The position numbers were made by a program, and so were the translations under genes. From CAYMKL01 sp964390805 (GTDB lineage: Bacteria > Chloroflexota > Anaerolineae > VGOG01): DNA of 64,000 bases. How positions within the stretch are numbered: the stretch's first letter is position 1; every line of letters starts with the position of its first letter. This document shows positions 32,077 through 40,828 of the stretch, in pieces. The stretch lies in assembly GCA_964390805.1 (NCBI GenBank), contig CAYMKL010000006.1:28766-92765 (forward strand). The letters run 5' to 3'. The notes beneath the pieces are model-generated. The model saw only the letters and a list, made by a program, of their open reading frames with translations, was not told where the DNA came from and ran no database searches.

Positions 32077-32117
32077 AAGTCGGCTTGCCTGTTCCTTGAC
32101 AGGTAAGCCGACTTTGG
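32077..32117 (+). terminator. intrinsic terminator after plsY
   Basis: AAGTCGGCTTGCCTGT (32077-32092) pairs with ACAGGTAAGCCGACTT (32099-32114) over 16 positions with one wobble; a TGGCTTTC tail follows. The 31910-32076 stretch holds only degenerate repeat sequence (about 31960-32005). Confidence 0.65.
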
Positions 32118-32146
32118 CTTTCTGGCAGGCCAGGCGGAACATCTCT

Positions 32147-32175
32147 TTGACAAAATCCCGGCTACGTGCTATCAT
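32147..32175 (+). promoter_or_regulatory. sigma-70 promoter of the MttB cluster
   Basis: TTGACA (32147-32152), a 17-base spacer, TATCAT (32170-32175); start codon 32222 with AAGGAGAG upstream. Confidence 0.75.
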
Positions 32176-32221
32176 TACGCCGCTCATCAAGGCTTGTCCA
32201 AAAAACGCAAAGGAGAGAAGA

Positions 32222-33679
32222 ATGTTCAGGCCCAAGCTAGAACTACTCGACAGAGAAACCATTGAGCGCATCCTGGCGGAAGCCCACGAGTTGCTGTGGG
32301 ACCCCGGCGTGCGCATCCATAGCGACGAGGCCCTCAAGCTGGTCGCTGATGCTGGAGCCACTGTTGATTTCGACAGCAAAGTGGCTCGGATCCCAGCCGA
32401 ACTAGTTGACAAGGCTGTGGAAACGGTGCCCTCCTCGTTTCACCTCCACGATTTCGAGGGGAACCCTGTAGTACACTATGGCGACGATGACGTGCAGTTT
32501 GACCCAGGCTCGGCAGCCATCGAATTTTTGGATTATGGAGCGACCCAGTCGCGCACACCAATCACGGCCGACTTTGTCGCTTATATCAAGTTGGCTGACA
32601 TGCTGCCAGAGCTAGACGCGGTCAGCACGGCTCTGGTCTGCTCGGACGTGCCGGAGAGCATGGCTGATCTCTATCGCCTCTACCTGGTGCTCAGGTACGC
32701 CAGGAAGCCCGTCATCACCGGCGCCTTTGCCGTTGAGACTTTGGCAATCATGAAAGACCTGCTCGTCGCTGTGGTCGGCAGCGACGAGGCGCTGGCCGCC
32801 AAGCCCATCGCGGTGTTCGACGTCTGCCCCTCGCCCCCCCTGCTGTGGAGCGAGATCACCTGCCAGAACATGATTGACTGCGCCCGCGCGGGTATCCCAG
32901 CCGAGCTGGTCTCCATGCCCCTGGCCGGGGCGACGGGCCCCGCTACCCTGGTTGGCTCGGTGGTGCAGCACGCCGCCGAGTGCCTGAGCGGCATCACCAT
33001 TCACCAACTGGCCAAAGCCGGTTCTCCCATCGTTTGGGGTGGCTCACCTGCCGCCTTCGATATGCGCACGGGGACACCCCCCATGGGGGCTATCGAGACC
33101 ATGATGATAGATTGTGCTTATGCTCAGGTCGGCAAGTACCTGGGACTGCCCACCCACGCCTACATGGGCATGAGCGACGCCAAGATCGTAGATGCGCAGG
33201 CCGGCTTCGAGTCCGGCATCGGCAACATCATGGCAGCCCTGGCCGGGGTGAACATGGTTTCTGGGGCCGGCATGATGGACTTCGAAAGCTGTTTCAGCCT
33301 GGAGAAGCTGGTGATTGATAACGAGCTCATCGGCATGGCACGCCGCCTGGTGCGGGGCATTGACGCCTCAGAGGATCCCCTGGCCACCGTCATCATGCGC
33401 CAGGTCGGCCATGCGGGCAACTTCCTGGCCACCAAACACACCCGCCGCTGGTTCAAGCGAGAGCAGTTTATCCCCTCCCCCGTCATTGACCGCGACTACC
33501 GTCAGGCCTGGGAGAACAAGGGTGCTAAGGACATCGTGCAGCGAGCGCATGAACGAGTTGAGCAGTTGGTAGCAGCCTACCAACCCAAGCCCCTGCCCAA
33601 AGGGGTGGAGCAGGAGTTGGTGGCTATCACCCTGCGGACAGCCAAAGCCCAGGGGCTAGAGAGATTACCGCCACTGTGA
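32222..33679 (+). CDS. MttB-family methyltransferase 1 (non-pyrrolysine)
   Basis: ATG 32222 behind AAGGAGAG. About 485 residues, the length of the MttB/MtgB superfamily, with no in-frame TAG, so it is not a pyrrolysine trimethylamine enzyme. Family segments: RPKLELLDRETIERILAEAH, CPSPPLLWSEITCQNMID, SMPLAGATGPATLVGSVVQH, PTHAYMGMSDAKIVDAQAG. Known non-Pyl relatives (MtgB and similar) move a methyl group from quaternary amines such as glycine betaine or proline betaine to a corrinoid protein. Its closest relative here is MttB copy 3 at 35291. No corrinoid carrier gene is adjacent. Substrate not shown. Confidence 0.9.
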   Translation: MFRPKLELLDRETIERILAEAHELLWDPGVRIHSDEALKLVADAGATVDFDSKVARIPAELVDKAVETVPSSFHLHDFEGNPVVHYGDDDVQFDPGSAAIEFLDYGATQSRTPITADFVAYIKLADMLPELDAVSTALVCSDVPESMADLYRLYLVLRYARKPVITGAFAVETLAIMKDLLVAVVGSDEALAAKPIAVFDVCPSPPLLWSEITCQNMIDCARAGIPAELVSMPLAGATGPATLVGSVVQHAAECLSGITIHQLAKAGSPIVWGGSPAAFDMRTGTPPMGAIETMMIDCAYAQVGKYLGLPTHAYMGMSDAKIVDAQAGFESGIGNIMAALAGVNMVSGAGMMDFESCFSLEKLVIDNELIGMARRLVRGIDASEDPLATVIMRQVGHAGNFLATKHTRRWFKREQFIPSPVIDRDYRQAWENKGAKDIVQRAHERVEQLVAAYQPKPLPKGVEQELVAITLRTAKAQGLERLPPL

Positions 33680-33707
33680 TCTATTGCGGGAAACGAGTAA
33701 CGAGGGG

Positions 33708-35147
33708 ATGAGTCAAATTGAACGCCCCAAACTGCGCCTGGAGGTGCTGAGCCAGGACGAGGTGCGACGCATCCACCAGGCCAGCCTGGAGGTCATCAAG
33801 ACGGTTGGGGTGCGCTTTCCTTCGGACTGGGCCCTTGATATTCTGGAGGAGACGGGAGCGATAGTGGATCGAGAAAGCCAGATCGCCCGCCTCCCCAGCC
33901 AGCTCATTGTCGAGGCTTTGACCAACGCGCCGCCATCGTATGTGCTCTGCGCCCGCGATCCCGCCCTGGATCTGCCCCTGGACGGTGAGCACTCCTATCT
34001 GTCCACCGACGGCTGTGGCGTGGAGGTCATTGACATCGAGACGAGAGAGCGACGGCGCTCGACCAGGCAGGACGTGGCCGAGTCAGCACTGGTGGCCGAT
34101 TACCTGCCTCAGATCGCTTTCTACTGGCCTATAGTAGCCGCCCAGGACTGTCCCCCGCAAACGCGCTCTTTGCACGAACTGGAGGCCGCCTGGAACAATA
34201 CCACCAAGCACGTCCAGACCGAGTGCGTCATCACGGCCAGGGAAGCCGAAGCGGCCATTGAGATGGCTGCGGCCATCGTCGGCGGGCGCGACGAGCTGAG
34301 AAAACGCCCCATCCTCTCCATCATGCAGTGCACCATCAGCCCCCTAGGGCAGGATGGGGGCAGCCTGGAGGCCGCTCTGGTTGCTGCCGCAGCGGGCCTA
34401 CCAGTGGGCTTCATGACCATGGCCAGTTGCTGCTCCACCGGGCCAGCCACGCTGGCCGGCAACCTGGTGGTGGGCAACGCCGAGGTGATCGCCGCCTCCG
34501 CCCTCATTGAGCTGGCCTACCCAGGCACGCCCATTTTCTACGCCGCCGCTCAGACGGCCATGGACCTCCGCACGGGGGCCTATACCGGTGGAGGGCCGGA
34601 GGACTACCTCTTCGGAGCAGCCACCAACCAACTGGCTGACTTCTACAGGATCCCCCTCTCCATGGGTGCCTTCGCCAGCGGCGCAAAAGAGCCCGACTGG
34701 CAAGCGGCGCTGGACAACGCCTTTGCCGGCCTGATGCCCGTCCTCAGCGGAGCCGACATGCTGACCGGTGCAGGCCTGCTCTATGGCTCGCGCATCCTCT
34801 CCTACGAGCAATTGCTCATGGATTGTGAGATCTACGACCTTATCCAGGCCACAGCACGGGGCATCGAAGTAAGCGACGAGACCCTGGCTTTGGAGGTCAT
34901 TAAGTCCGTGGGTGTGGGTGGACACTACCTGGACCAGACACACACACTGAAGCACATGAAGAAGCGATGGGTGCCAAGCCTGGTGGATCGCCGCTCCTAT
35001 AGAGCCTGGGAGAAAGATGACCGGCGAGGGGCGAGGGAGTGGGCCCACGAGAAAGCAAGGTGGATCCTGGCTAATCACCGCCCAGAGCTGTTGGAACCCA
35101 GGCTGCAGGAAGAACTATCCAAGATCATTGCTATCATGGAGAAGTAG
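33708..35147 (+). CDS. MttB-family methyltransferase 2 (non-pyrrolysine, divergent)
   Basis: ATG 33708 is preferred although its GAGGGG site is very close; an upstream TTG at 33684 has no visible site. It begins 28 bases after copy 1. The same fold is visible but divergent: RPKLRLEVLSQDEVRRIHQA, DGCGVEVIDIETRER, MASCCSTGPATLAGNLVVGN, GADMLTGAGLL. There is no in-frame TAG. The N-terminal Thr/Asp-rich region differs from copies 1 and 3, suggesting a different amine substrate or a partner role in a complex. Confidence 0.88.
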   Translation: MSQIERPKLRLEVLSQDEVRRIHQASLEVIKTVGVRFPSDWALDILEETGAIVDRESQIARLPSQLIVEALTNAPPSYVLCARDPALDLPLDGEHSYLSTDGCGVEVIDIETRERRRSTRQDVAESALVADYLPQIAFYWPIVAAQDCPPQTRSLHELEAAWNNTTKHVQTECVITAREAEAAIEMAAAIVGGRDELRKRPILSIMQCTISPLGQDGGSLEAALVAAAAGLPVGFMTMASCCSTGPATLAGNLVVGNAEVIAASALIELAYPGTPIFYAAAQTAMDLRTGAYTGGGPEDYLFGAATNQLADFYRIPLSMGAFASGAKEPDWQAALDNAFAGLMPVLSGADMLTGAGLLYGSRILSYEQLLMDCEIYDLIQATARGIEVSDETLALEVIKSVGVGGHYLDQTHTLKHMKKRWVPSLVDRRSYRAWEKDDRRGAREWAHEKARWILANHRPELLEPRLQEELSKIIAIMEK

Positions 35148-35148
35148 G

Positions 35149-35272
35149 GAGTCTTTGGGGATTTACGTGAATAGCAGGCCGGAGTCCTCAACTTGTTGAG
35201 GTTTGCCGCACCGCAACCTCAACAAGTTGAGGACTCCGACACCATGACCCCGCGAAATCCCAAAGAGCCTGA
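35149..35272. repeat. palindromic repeat element, copy 1 (MITE-like)
   Basis: The core is a perfect 24-bp inverted repeat, CGGAGTCCTCAACTTGTTGA+GGTT (35180-35203) with its complement at 35215-35238, loop of 11. Outer segments GTCTTTGGGGATTT and AAATCCCAAAGAGCCT also pair. The same outer and core sequences recur at 48119-48306. It lies between MttB copies 2 and 3. Confidence 0.8.
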
Positions 35273-35290
35273 AGAGCAAGGAGCTAGACC

Positions 35291-36754
35291 ATGCGACCCA
35301 AGCTGGAACTCCTGGAACATGAGCTAGTGGAACGCATCGTGGGCGAGGCCTACGAGCTGTTGTGGGACCCCGGTGTGCTGGTGCACCGAGAGCGCGCTCT
35401 GACAATCCTGGCCGAGGGCGGGGCCACGGTGGACTTCGAGAAGAAGACCGCCAAGATACCCCAGCATAAGATTGACGAGGCCCTCAAGACTGCCCCGGCC
35501 AGCGTGGATGTCTACGACCTGAAGGGAGAGCTGCGCCTGCGCCTGGGGCAGGACAACACGTATTTCTACCCCGGCGCTACCGCTCTGCAGATCATAGACC
35601 CCGTCACCGACGAGTACCGTCCTCCCGTCACCGAAGACCTGGTGCGCTTCATCCAGATGGTGGAGGGCTTGCCCCAGATTGACGCCCAGGCTGGCTCGCT
35701 GCTGTGCGCCGATGTGCCCAAGATGGTTTCGGATAGTTATCGTTATTACCTGATGCTGCTCTATGGCACGAAACCCCTCTGCGGCGGGGCCTTCAGCATC
35801 GAGGGCTGGTATCCCATGAAGGACCTGCTGGCGGCCTACTTCGGCAGCGAGGAGGCCATCGCCGCCAAGCCCGTCAATACTATGGCCATCTGTCCATCGC
35901 CGCCCCTTCTTTGGAGCGACATCACTTGTCAGAACCTCATGGACTGCGCCAAATGGGGCCTGCCGGCGGTGCTCATCTCCATGCCCCTGTCTGGAGCCAC
36001 CGCCCCAGTGACCATCGCGGGTACGGTGGTGCAACACGCTGCCGAATCCCTGAGCGGCGTAGTCATCCACCAGTTAGTGAACCCGGGTGCACCCATCATC
36101 TACGGCAGCTCGCCAGCTATGTTTGACATGCGTGAGGGCACCACGCCCATGGGATCCATCGAAACTGTCATGATCAACTGTGCCAACGCTCAGGTAGGCA
36201 AATACCTGAACCTGCCCACTCACGGCTACGTGGGCTTGAGCGACGCCAAGATCGTGGACGCGCAGGCCGGCCTGGAGTCGGCGATGGGGTCGGTTCTAGG
36301 GGCCCTGGCTGGAATCAACCTCATCTGCGGGGCCGGCATGTCCGACTTCGAGAGCGGGTCGAGCTTCGAGAAGGTGGTCATAGACGCCGAGGTGATCGGC
36401 ATGGCCAAACGACTGCTCGCTGGAGTCGAAGCCCGTGAGGAGAGCCTGGCTACGACCCTGATGCGGGAAGTGGGACACCAGGGCAATTTCCTGGCCACGG
36501 AGCACACTCGTAGATGGTTCAGAGAGGAGCAGTACATTCCCTCAGCGGTCATTGACCGCGCCTCCCAAAGCATTTGGGAGAATCGCGGGAACAAGAACGC
36601 CGTGCAGCGCGCCCGCGAACGGGCCGTGGCCCTGATCGCCGAGTACCAGCCCCCTGAAGTGCCCGCTGAGGTCCGTAAGGAGTTGAAGGCCGTTATGACT
36701 AGGGCTGCGAAGCAGTATGGTGTGGATGAATTGCCGCCCCTGCCAGAGTTGTAG
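35291..36754 (+). CDS. MttB-family methyltransferase 3 (non-pyrrolysine)
   Basis: ATG 35291 behind AAGGAGC. 487 residues, close paralogue of copy 1: RPKLELLEHELVERIVGEAY, WDPGVLVHRERALTILAEGG, CPSPPLLWSDITCQNLMD, SMPLSGATAPVTIAGTVVQH, PTHGYVGLSDAKIVDAQAG. There is no in-frame TAG. Copies 1 and 3 probably arose by duplication around copy 2. Expected reaction: methyl transfer from a quaternary or tertiary amine to a corrinoid protein in a one-carbon pathway. A strong terminator follows. Confidence 0.9.
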   Translation: MRPKLELLEHELVERIVGEAYELLWDPGVLVHRERALTILAEGGATVDFEKKTAKIPQHKIDEALKTAPASVDVYDLKGELRLRLGQDNTYFYPGATALQIIDPVTDEYRPPVTEDLVRFIQMVEGLPQIDAQAGSLLCADVPKMVSDSYRYYLMLLYGTKPLCGGAFSIEGWYPMKDLLAAYFGSEEAIAAKPVNTMAICPSPPLLWSDITCQNLMDCAKWGLPAVLISMPLSGATAPVTIAGTVVQHAAESLSGVVIHQLVNPGAPIIYGSSPAMFDMREGTTPMGSIETVMINCANAQVGKYLNLPTHGYVGLSDAKIVDAQAGLESAMGSVLGALAGINLICGAGMSDFESGSSFEKVVIDAEVIGMAKRLLAGVEAREESLATTLMREVGHQGNFLATEHTRRWFREEQYIPSAVIDRASQSIWENRGNKNAVQRARERAVALIAEYQPPEVPAEVRKELKAVMTRAAKQYGVDELPPLPEL

Positions 36755-36800
36755 GGCCATCAGAGCGGGGCTAAGTATCACTTCAACCAGACAAGAACCA

Positions 36801-36834
36801 CAAAGAGGAGTCAACGCTGACTCCTCTTTGTCTT
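36801..36834. terminator. bidirectional terminator between MttB cluster and ABC operon
   Basis: Perfect 13-bp stem CAAAGAGGAGTCA (36801-36813) with TGACTCCTCTTTG (36818-36830), loop ACGC, tail TCTT. It lies between convergent units. Confidence 0.8.
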
Positions 36835-36862
36835 GCCGATTGGTATAGGACAATGTCGCATG

Positions 36863-37612
36863 CTACAAAATATGTCGCAGGAAATCCCTCGTGCGCGGGT
36901 CCTGGGGGTTATCGAACATCTCCTGTGGCGTCCCCTCCTCAACCCACACTCCCTCATCCATGAACATAACGCGATGGGCGACCTCACGGGCGAAGCCCAT
37001 CTCATGGGTGACCACGATCATGGTCATTCCCTCCCGCGCCAGGCGCTTCATCACGTCTAGCACCTCGCCGATCAGCTCGGGGTCCAAGGCTGAGGTTGGC
37101 TCGTCGAAGAGCATGATCTTGGGCTCCATGGCATAGGCGCGGGCGATGGCCACCCGCTGCTGCTGCCCACCGGAGAGGCGCGCGGGGTACTCGTCGCGCT
37201 TGTCCATCAGACCCACCCAGCCCAGGTGCCGTTCGCCGATTTCGGTTGCTTCCTCTTTGGACATCCCCTTGACCGTCACTGGCCCCGCAATGACATTCCC
37301 CAGGGCTGTCATGTGGGGGAAGAGGTTGAAGTGCTGAAAGACCATGCCGGTCTTGGCCCGGATCTGCTGGATGTGAACGCGGTGCTCGCGACTGGGCTCC
37401 CCCGCTGGGATCACCACCCCGTCAATCTCGATGGTGCCCGCCGTTGGCTCCTCCAGGAAATTCAAACAGCGCAAAAACGTGCTCTTCCCCGACCCGGAGC
37501 GGCCGATGACCACTAACACCTCGCCCACTTCTACATCTAGATCAAAGCCTCTCAGAACGTAGAGCCCGCCGAAGCATTTCTCCAGCTTCCGAACTTTGAT
37601 GATAGGCTCCAT
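36863..37612 (-). CDS. polar amino acid ABC transporter ATP-binding protein (GlnQ/HisP type)
   Basis: ATG 37612 behind GAGGTGAT, 6 bases after the permease stop. Walker A GRSGSGKST, Q-loop FQHFNLFPHMTALGN, signature LSGGQQQRVAIARAYAM, Walker B IMLFDEPTSALDPELIGEV, H-loop VTHEMGFAR: all of the family-3 (polar amino acid) ATPase type. Length 249 is usual. Last gene of the five-gene hybrid transporter operon. It is the only ATPase there, so it may serve both the family-3 permease and, unusually, the family-5 permeases upstream. Confidence 0.93.
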   Translation of the reverse strand: MEPIIKVRKLEKCFGGLYVLRGFDLDVEVGEVLVVIGRSGSGKSTFLRCLNFLEEPTAGTIEIDGVVIPAGEPSREHRVHIQQIRAKTGMVFQHFNLFPHMTALGNVIAGPVTVKGMSKEEATEIGERHLGWVGLMDKRDEYPARLSGGQQQRVAIARAYAMEPKIMLFDEPTSALDPELIGEVLDVMKRLAREGMTMIVVTHEMGFAREVAHRVMFMDEGVWVEEGTPQEMFDNPQDPRTRDFLRHIL

Positions 37613-37618
37613 ATCACC

Positions 37619-38467
37619 TCATTTCCTCTCGCCCCGACTCATGTGGGTCTCCAGGCGGCCTTGCAATGCCTGCAACACGATACACATGATCCAGTAGATA
37701 ATCGCGGCCACTGTCAGTGTTTCCAGGGAGCGGAAGTAGCGGCGACCCATTTTTGTGGCCCGGTAGGTCAACTCCCAGACCCCCATCACCATGACCAGAG
37801 ACGAATCCTTGACCATGGCCACGAAGTCATTGCCGATGGGGGGGATGACGACGCGGAGGGCCTGGGGCAAGATGACGCGGCGTCTTGTCTGGTTTGGCGT
37901 CATACCCACAGAATAGGCAGCCTCAGTCTGGCCTTTGCTGATGGATTGGATGCCGGCCCGGAAGGTCTCTGTCATGTAGGCGCCATAGCACACGCCCAGG
38001 GCCAGGATGCCAGCCGGTATGGCAGGCAATGTCAGGAGCTTCTGCGCCCCAGTCAAGCCCAAGTCTTCCAACTGTTGCCCGATCTGCGGTAGACCAAGAT
38101 ACCACATATAGACCTGAACCAGCAAGGGCGTGCCTCGGACAAAGGAGACGTAGAAGCCAGAAATGCCGTTGGCGATGGGATTCTTGGAAAGCCGCCCCAG
38201 GGCCCCTAAGAGCGCCAAAATGATGGCCACGATGATGGCGGCCACCGACACCAACAACGTGTACTGAATCCCCTGGACAATGAAGCCCAGCCTGTCGTAC
38301 ATGAAGTTGATGTCGAACTTGAGAAGCTTGACCCCCACTCCAAGGGCGATGAAGATGCCGACCCATACCACGCCCAACTGGATGACGAAATTCCGCACCT
38401 TGCCCCGCTGGGCGGCCATATTGCGCTCTGCCTCAGCCGACGGTTGAGATAATGCAACAGTACTCAT
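37619..38467 (-). CDS. polar amino acid ABC transporter permease (HisM/GlnP type)
   Basis: 282 residues. It has a cytoplasmic start (STVALSQPSAEAERNMAAQR), a first hydrophobic helix, then the BPD core with five helices. The EAA loop EAAYSVGMTPNQTRRRVILPQALR contacts the ATPase. The motif SFVRGTPLLVQVYMWYLGLP is characteristic of the family-3 group. Normally such permeases work as pairs or homodimers; only one is encoded here. It sits between the family-5 permease DppC and the GlnQ-type ATPase in one operon. Confidence 0.92.
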   Translation of the reverse strand: MSTVALSQPSAEAERNMAAQRGKVRNFVIQLGVVWVGIFIALGVGVKLLKFDINFMYDRLGFIVQGIQYTLLVSVAAIIVAIILALLGALGRLSKNPIANGISGFYVSFVRGTPLLVQVYMWYLGLPQIGQQLEDLGLTGAQKLLTLPAIPAGILALGVCYGAYMTETFRAGIQSISKGQTEAAYSVGMTPNQTRRRVILPQALRVVIPPIGNDFVAMVKDSSLVMVMGVWELTYRATKMGRRYFRSLETLTVAAIIYWIMCIVLQALQGRLETHMSRGERK

Positions 38468-38508
38468 TGGATCACCTCCATATCAGGTTCGCAGGTCCAG
38501 GGCAGGTG

Positions 38509-39432
38509 CTATAGGCGCAGCCGCGGGTCGAGCGCGTCACGCAAACCATCGCCCAGCAGGTTGAAGCCTAGCACTGTGATCATGATCGCCAAGCCGGGGA
38601 AGAACACCAGGTGCGGCGCACTGAAGACCTGGTTCCGCTCGCTGGCTAACATGGATCCCCATTCAGGATCAGGGGGTTGCGCGCCCATCCCGATAAACGA
38701 AAGCGCAGCCGTCTCCAGAATGGCGCTGCCAATACCCAATGTGCCCTGCACGATCATCGGAGAGATGGCATTGGGCAAGACGTGCAAGAAGAGAATTCGC
38801 AATGGACTAGCCCCAATTGACCGGGCCGCCGAAACATATTCCTCCTCTTTGACCGACAGAACACTGGAACGGATAACTCGGGCAAACGCTGGAATATTGA
38901 TGATAGCGATGGCCATCATCGCATTAGTCAAACCCGGCCCCAGAACAGCAACAATGGCAATGGCCAGCAGTAGAAAGGGAAAGGCCAGCACCACGTCAAG
39001 GACACGCATGATAACGTCTGATACCCATCCTCCGACATAGCCAGCTACAGCCCCCAGGATTGTCCCCACAATTATGGCGGCGCCAATGGTGACAAATCCA
39101 ATACGTAGGGAGATACGGGTGCCATAAATGATGCGGCTAAACTCATCCCGCACATTGCCATCAATGCCCATCAGGTGCTGGGGTTGGTCTTCAGGGCAAC
39201 CCAGCAGGTGAATGCACGGATCTGCCCGTCTCTTAACCGATTCTACTCCGATTAGAACTTGAATCGGATCATAGGGTGCAATGATGGGGGCGAAAATCGC
39301 CACCAGGGTCAAGAACCCCAGGAGAATCATCCCGGCGATTCCTGATCGTTGTCGAAAGAGGCGTCGAAGGGCCACCAACCACAAATTCTCAGAGCGTGAG
39401 TATTTTCGGAAATCTGTAGATAGAGTCTGCAT
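38509..39432 (-). CDS. dipeptide/oligopeptide ABC permease, DppC/OppC type
   Basis: 307 residues. It has an N-terminal OppC-like segment (LFRQRSGIAGMILLGFLTLVAIFAPIIAPYDP), then the BPD domain. AVAGYVGGWVSDVIMRVLDV and the EAA loop YVSAARSIGASPLRILFLHVLPN are followed by a C-terminal FNLLGDGLRDALDPRLR. Partner of the DppB-like gene upstream. Weak ribosome site. No DppD/DppF ATPases are present in the window, an oddity for this class. Confidence 0.93.
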   Translation of the reverse strand: MQTLSTDFRKYSRSENLWLVALRRLFRQRSGIAGMILLGFLTLVAIFAPIIAPYDPIQVLIGVESVKRRADPCIHLLGCPEDQPQHLMGIDGNVRDEFSRIIYGTRISLRIGFVTIGAAIIVGTILGAVAGYVGGWVSDVIMRVLDVVLAFPFLLLAIAIVAVLGPGLTNAMMAIAIINIPAFARVIRSSVLSVKEEEYVSAARSIGASPLRILFLHVLPNAISPMIVQGTLGIGSAILETAALSFIGMGAQPPDPEWGSMLASERNQVFSAPHLVFFPGLAIMITVLGFNLLGDGLRDALDPRLRL

Positions 39433-39536
39433 TAATCGTTTCTCGAAAGCTCGGCAAAGTCTCCTGACCGCAGCCGCCTTTGGGCTCGGTCAGAGACCCT
39501 CGCCCAACGGAGTAGGAGCTTCTTTACTGTCTGCTT

Positions 39537-40616
39537 TCAGCTCATTTTAATGCGGGGATCGAGGAAAGCATACGATAGGTCTACCACCAGGTTTATGACG
39601 ATATACCCTAACGCAACTACAACCGTGAAACCCTGAATAATGGGAAAGTCGCGTGCAGTGATTGCTTCATATAGGCTTCGCCCTACCCCCGCCAGGCTGA
39701 AAATCGTCTCTGTGAGAATCGCCCCACTGAAGACCACACCCAGTTGAAGCCCCACTATCGTCACAATTGGTAGAAGCGCATTGCGGAAACCATGCCTCAT
39801 CACTACCCATCGTTCAGACAGCCCCTTGGCCCGGGCCGTACGCATGTAGTCTAACCCCAATACCTGCAACATGCTGGAGCGAGTCATACGCGCGATAATT
39901 GCCATGGGAATAGTGCTGAGCGCCGCCGCAGGCAAGATCAGGTGCGTAATCGCGTCCTTTAGAACCTCCCAATTGAGGGTGATCAGGGAGTTAAAAACGT
40001 AGAAGTTGCCAACGAATTCCAACAACTTGGCGATCAACGCACCTTCTGTCAGTTCCCAACCATATACCTCATAGAAAGGCGTCGCTGCCAATCCCGCCGA
40101 CAATCGCCCCGAGGGCGGCAACTGTAAGGGCGTACCTTTTAACACCAAAGCAAAGACATAGGCCAACATCAAACCCAGCCAGAATACGGGCATCGAAACC
40201 CCGACATTTGCCCATACCATCGTACCTACATCAACGGCAGAATTATGGCGCAGGGCCGAAACAATGCCAAGGGGTATGCCGACTAAACAAGCGATGAGCA
40301 ATCCGGCAAAACCCAGTTCGATCGTCATTGGCAGGCGCTCGACCAGGATTTGGGTAATAGGACGACGAAACCGAATCGAGTTACCGAAATCGCCATGCGC
40401 TAACTCATTCATATAGATACCAAACTGAACCAGAATGGGCTTGTCAAACCCCCTTTCGCGATTGAAACGCTCACAAACTTCATCGGTGGCTTTTTCTCCC
40501 AGCATCGCTTTGCAAGGGTCACCAGGAATCGCCCGGGCTAGAGCAAAAGTGACCAGCAAAACACCAAACAAAACAGGCAATGAGGCCACAATGCGTCGAA
40601 TGGCATATTTGATCAT
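39537..40616 (-). CDS. dipeptide/oligopeptide ABC permease, DppB/OppB type
   Basis: 359 residues. MIKYAIRRIVASLPVLFGVL is the typical start; the large periplasmic-side loop after helix 1 carries AIPGDPCKAMLGEKATDEV. EAA loop YMRTARAKGLSERWVVMRHGFRN, then FSGAILTETIFSLAGVGRSLYEAI and LDPRIKMS at the end. It forms the channel with DppC. It follows the fused binding-protein gene by 212 bases that include a strong hairpin (40730-40779). Confidence 0.93.
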   Translation of the reverse strand: MIKYAIRRIVASLPVLFGVLLVTFALARAIPGDPCKAMLGEKATDEVCERFNRERGFDKPILVQFGIYMNELAHGDFGNSIRFRRPITQILVERLPMTIELGFAGLLIACLVGIPLGIVSALRHNSAVDVGTMVWANVGVSMPVFWLGLMLAYVFALVLKGTPLQLPPSGRLSAGLAATPFYEVYGWELTEGALIAKLLEFVGNFYVFNSLITLNWEVLKDAITHLILPAAALSTIPMAIIARMTRSSMLQVLGLDYMRTARAKGLSERWVVMRHGFRNALLPIVTIVGLQLGVVFSGAILTETIFSLAGVGRSLYEAITARDFPIIQGFTVVVALGYIVINLVVDLSYAFLDPRIKMS

Positions 40617-40729
40617 AGGGTTCCCCCAAAGTATAGAAAAACTGTTATCAAGAATAAGTAATGGGTTGAGTTCTGTAGGGGCAGTACCTTACACCTGCTG
40701 TTGAGGGACGACTGCGTTCCCAGGCAATG

Positions 40730-40779
40730 GTGCGGGGTGGCATATTGCCAATCATTGAGGCAGATAAGCCACCCCGCAC
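40730..40779 (-). repeat. hairpin between binding-protein and permease genes
   Basis: GTGCGGGGTGGC (40730-40741) pairs with GCCACCCCGCAC (40768-40779), a perfect 12-bp stem with a 26-base loop and no T-run. Such hairpins often protect the abundant binding-protein mRNA and lower permease expression. The rest of 40617-40828 shows nothing else. Confidence 0.6.
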
Positions 40780-40828
40780 TGTTGTTAGCACACGCTCAAG
40801 TTAAGCTAAGCACTGGCAACAGAATGCC

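Noticed and set aside
32222..36754. Pyrrolysine-containing trimethylamine methyltransferases
   Set aside because: No in-frame TAG occurs in any of the three MttB-family genes, so they belong to the non-pyrrolysine group.
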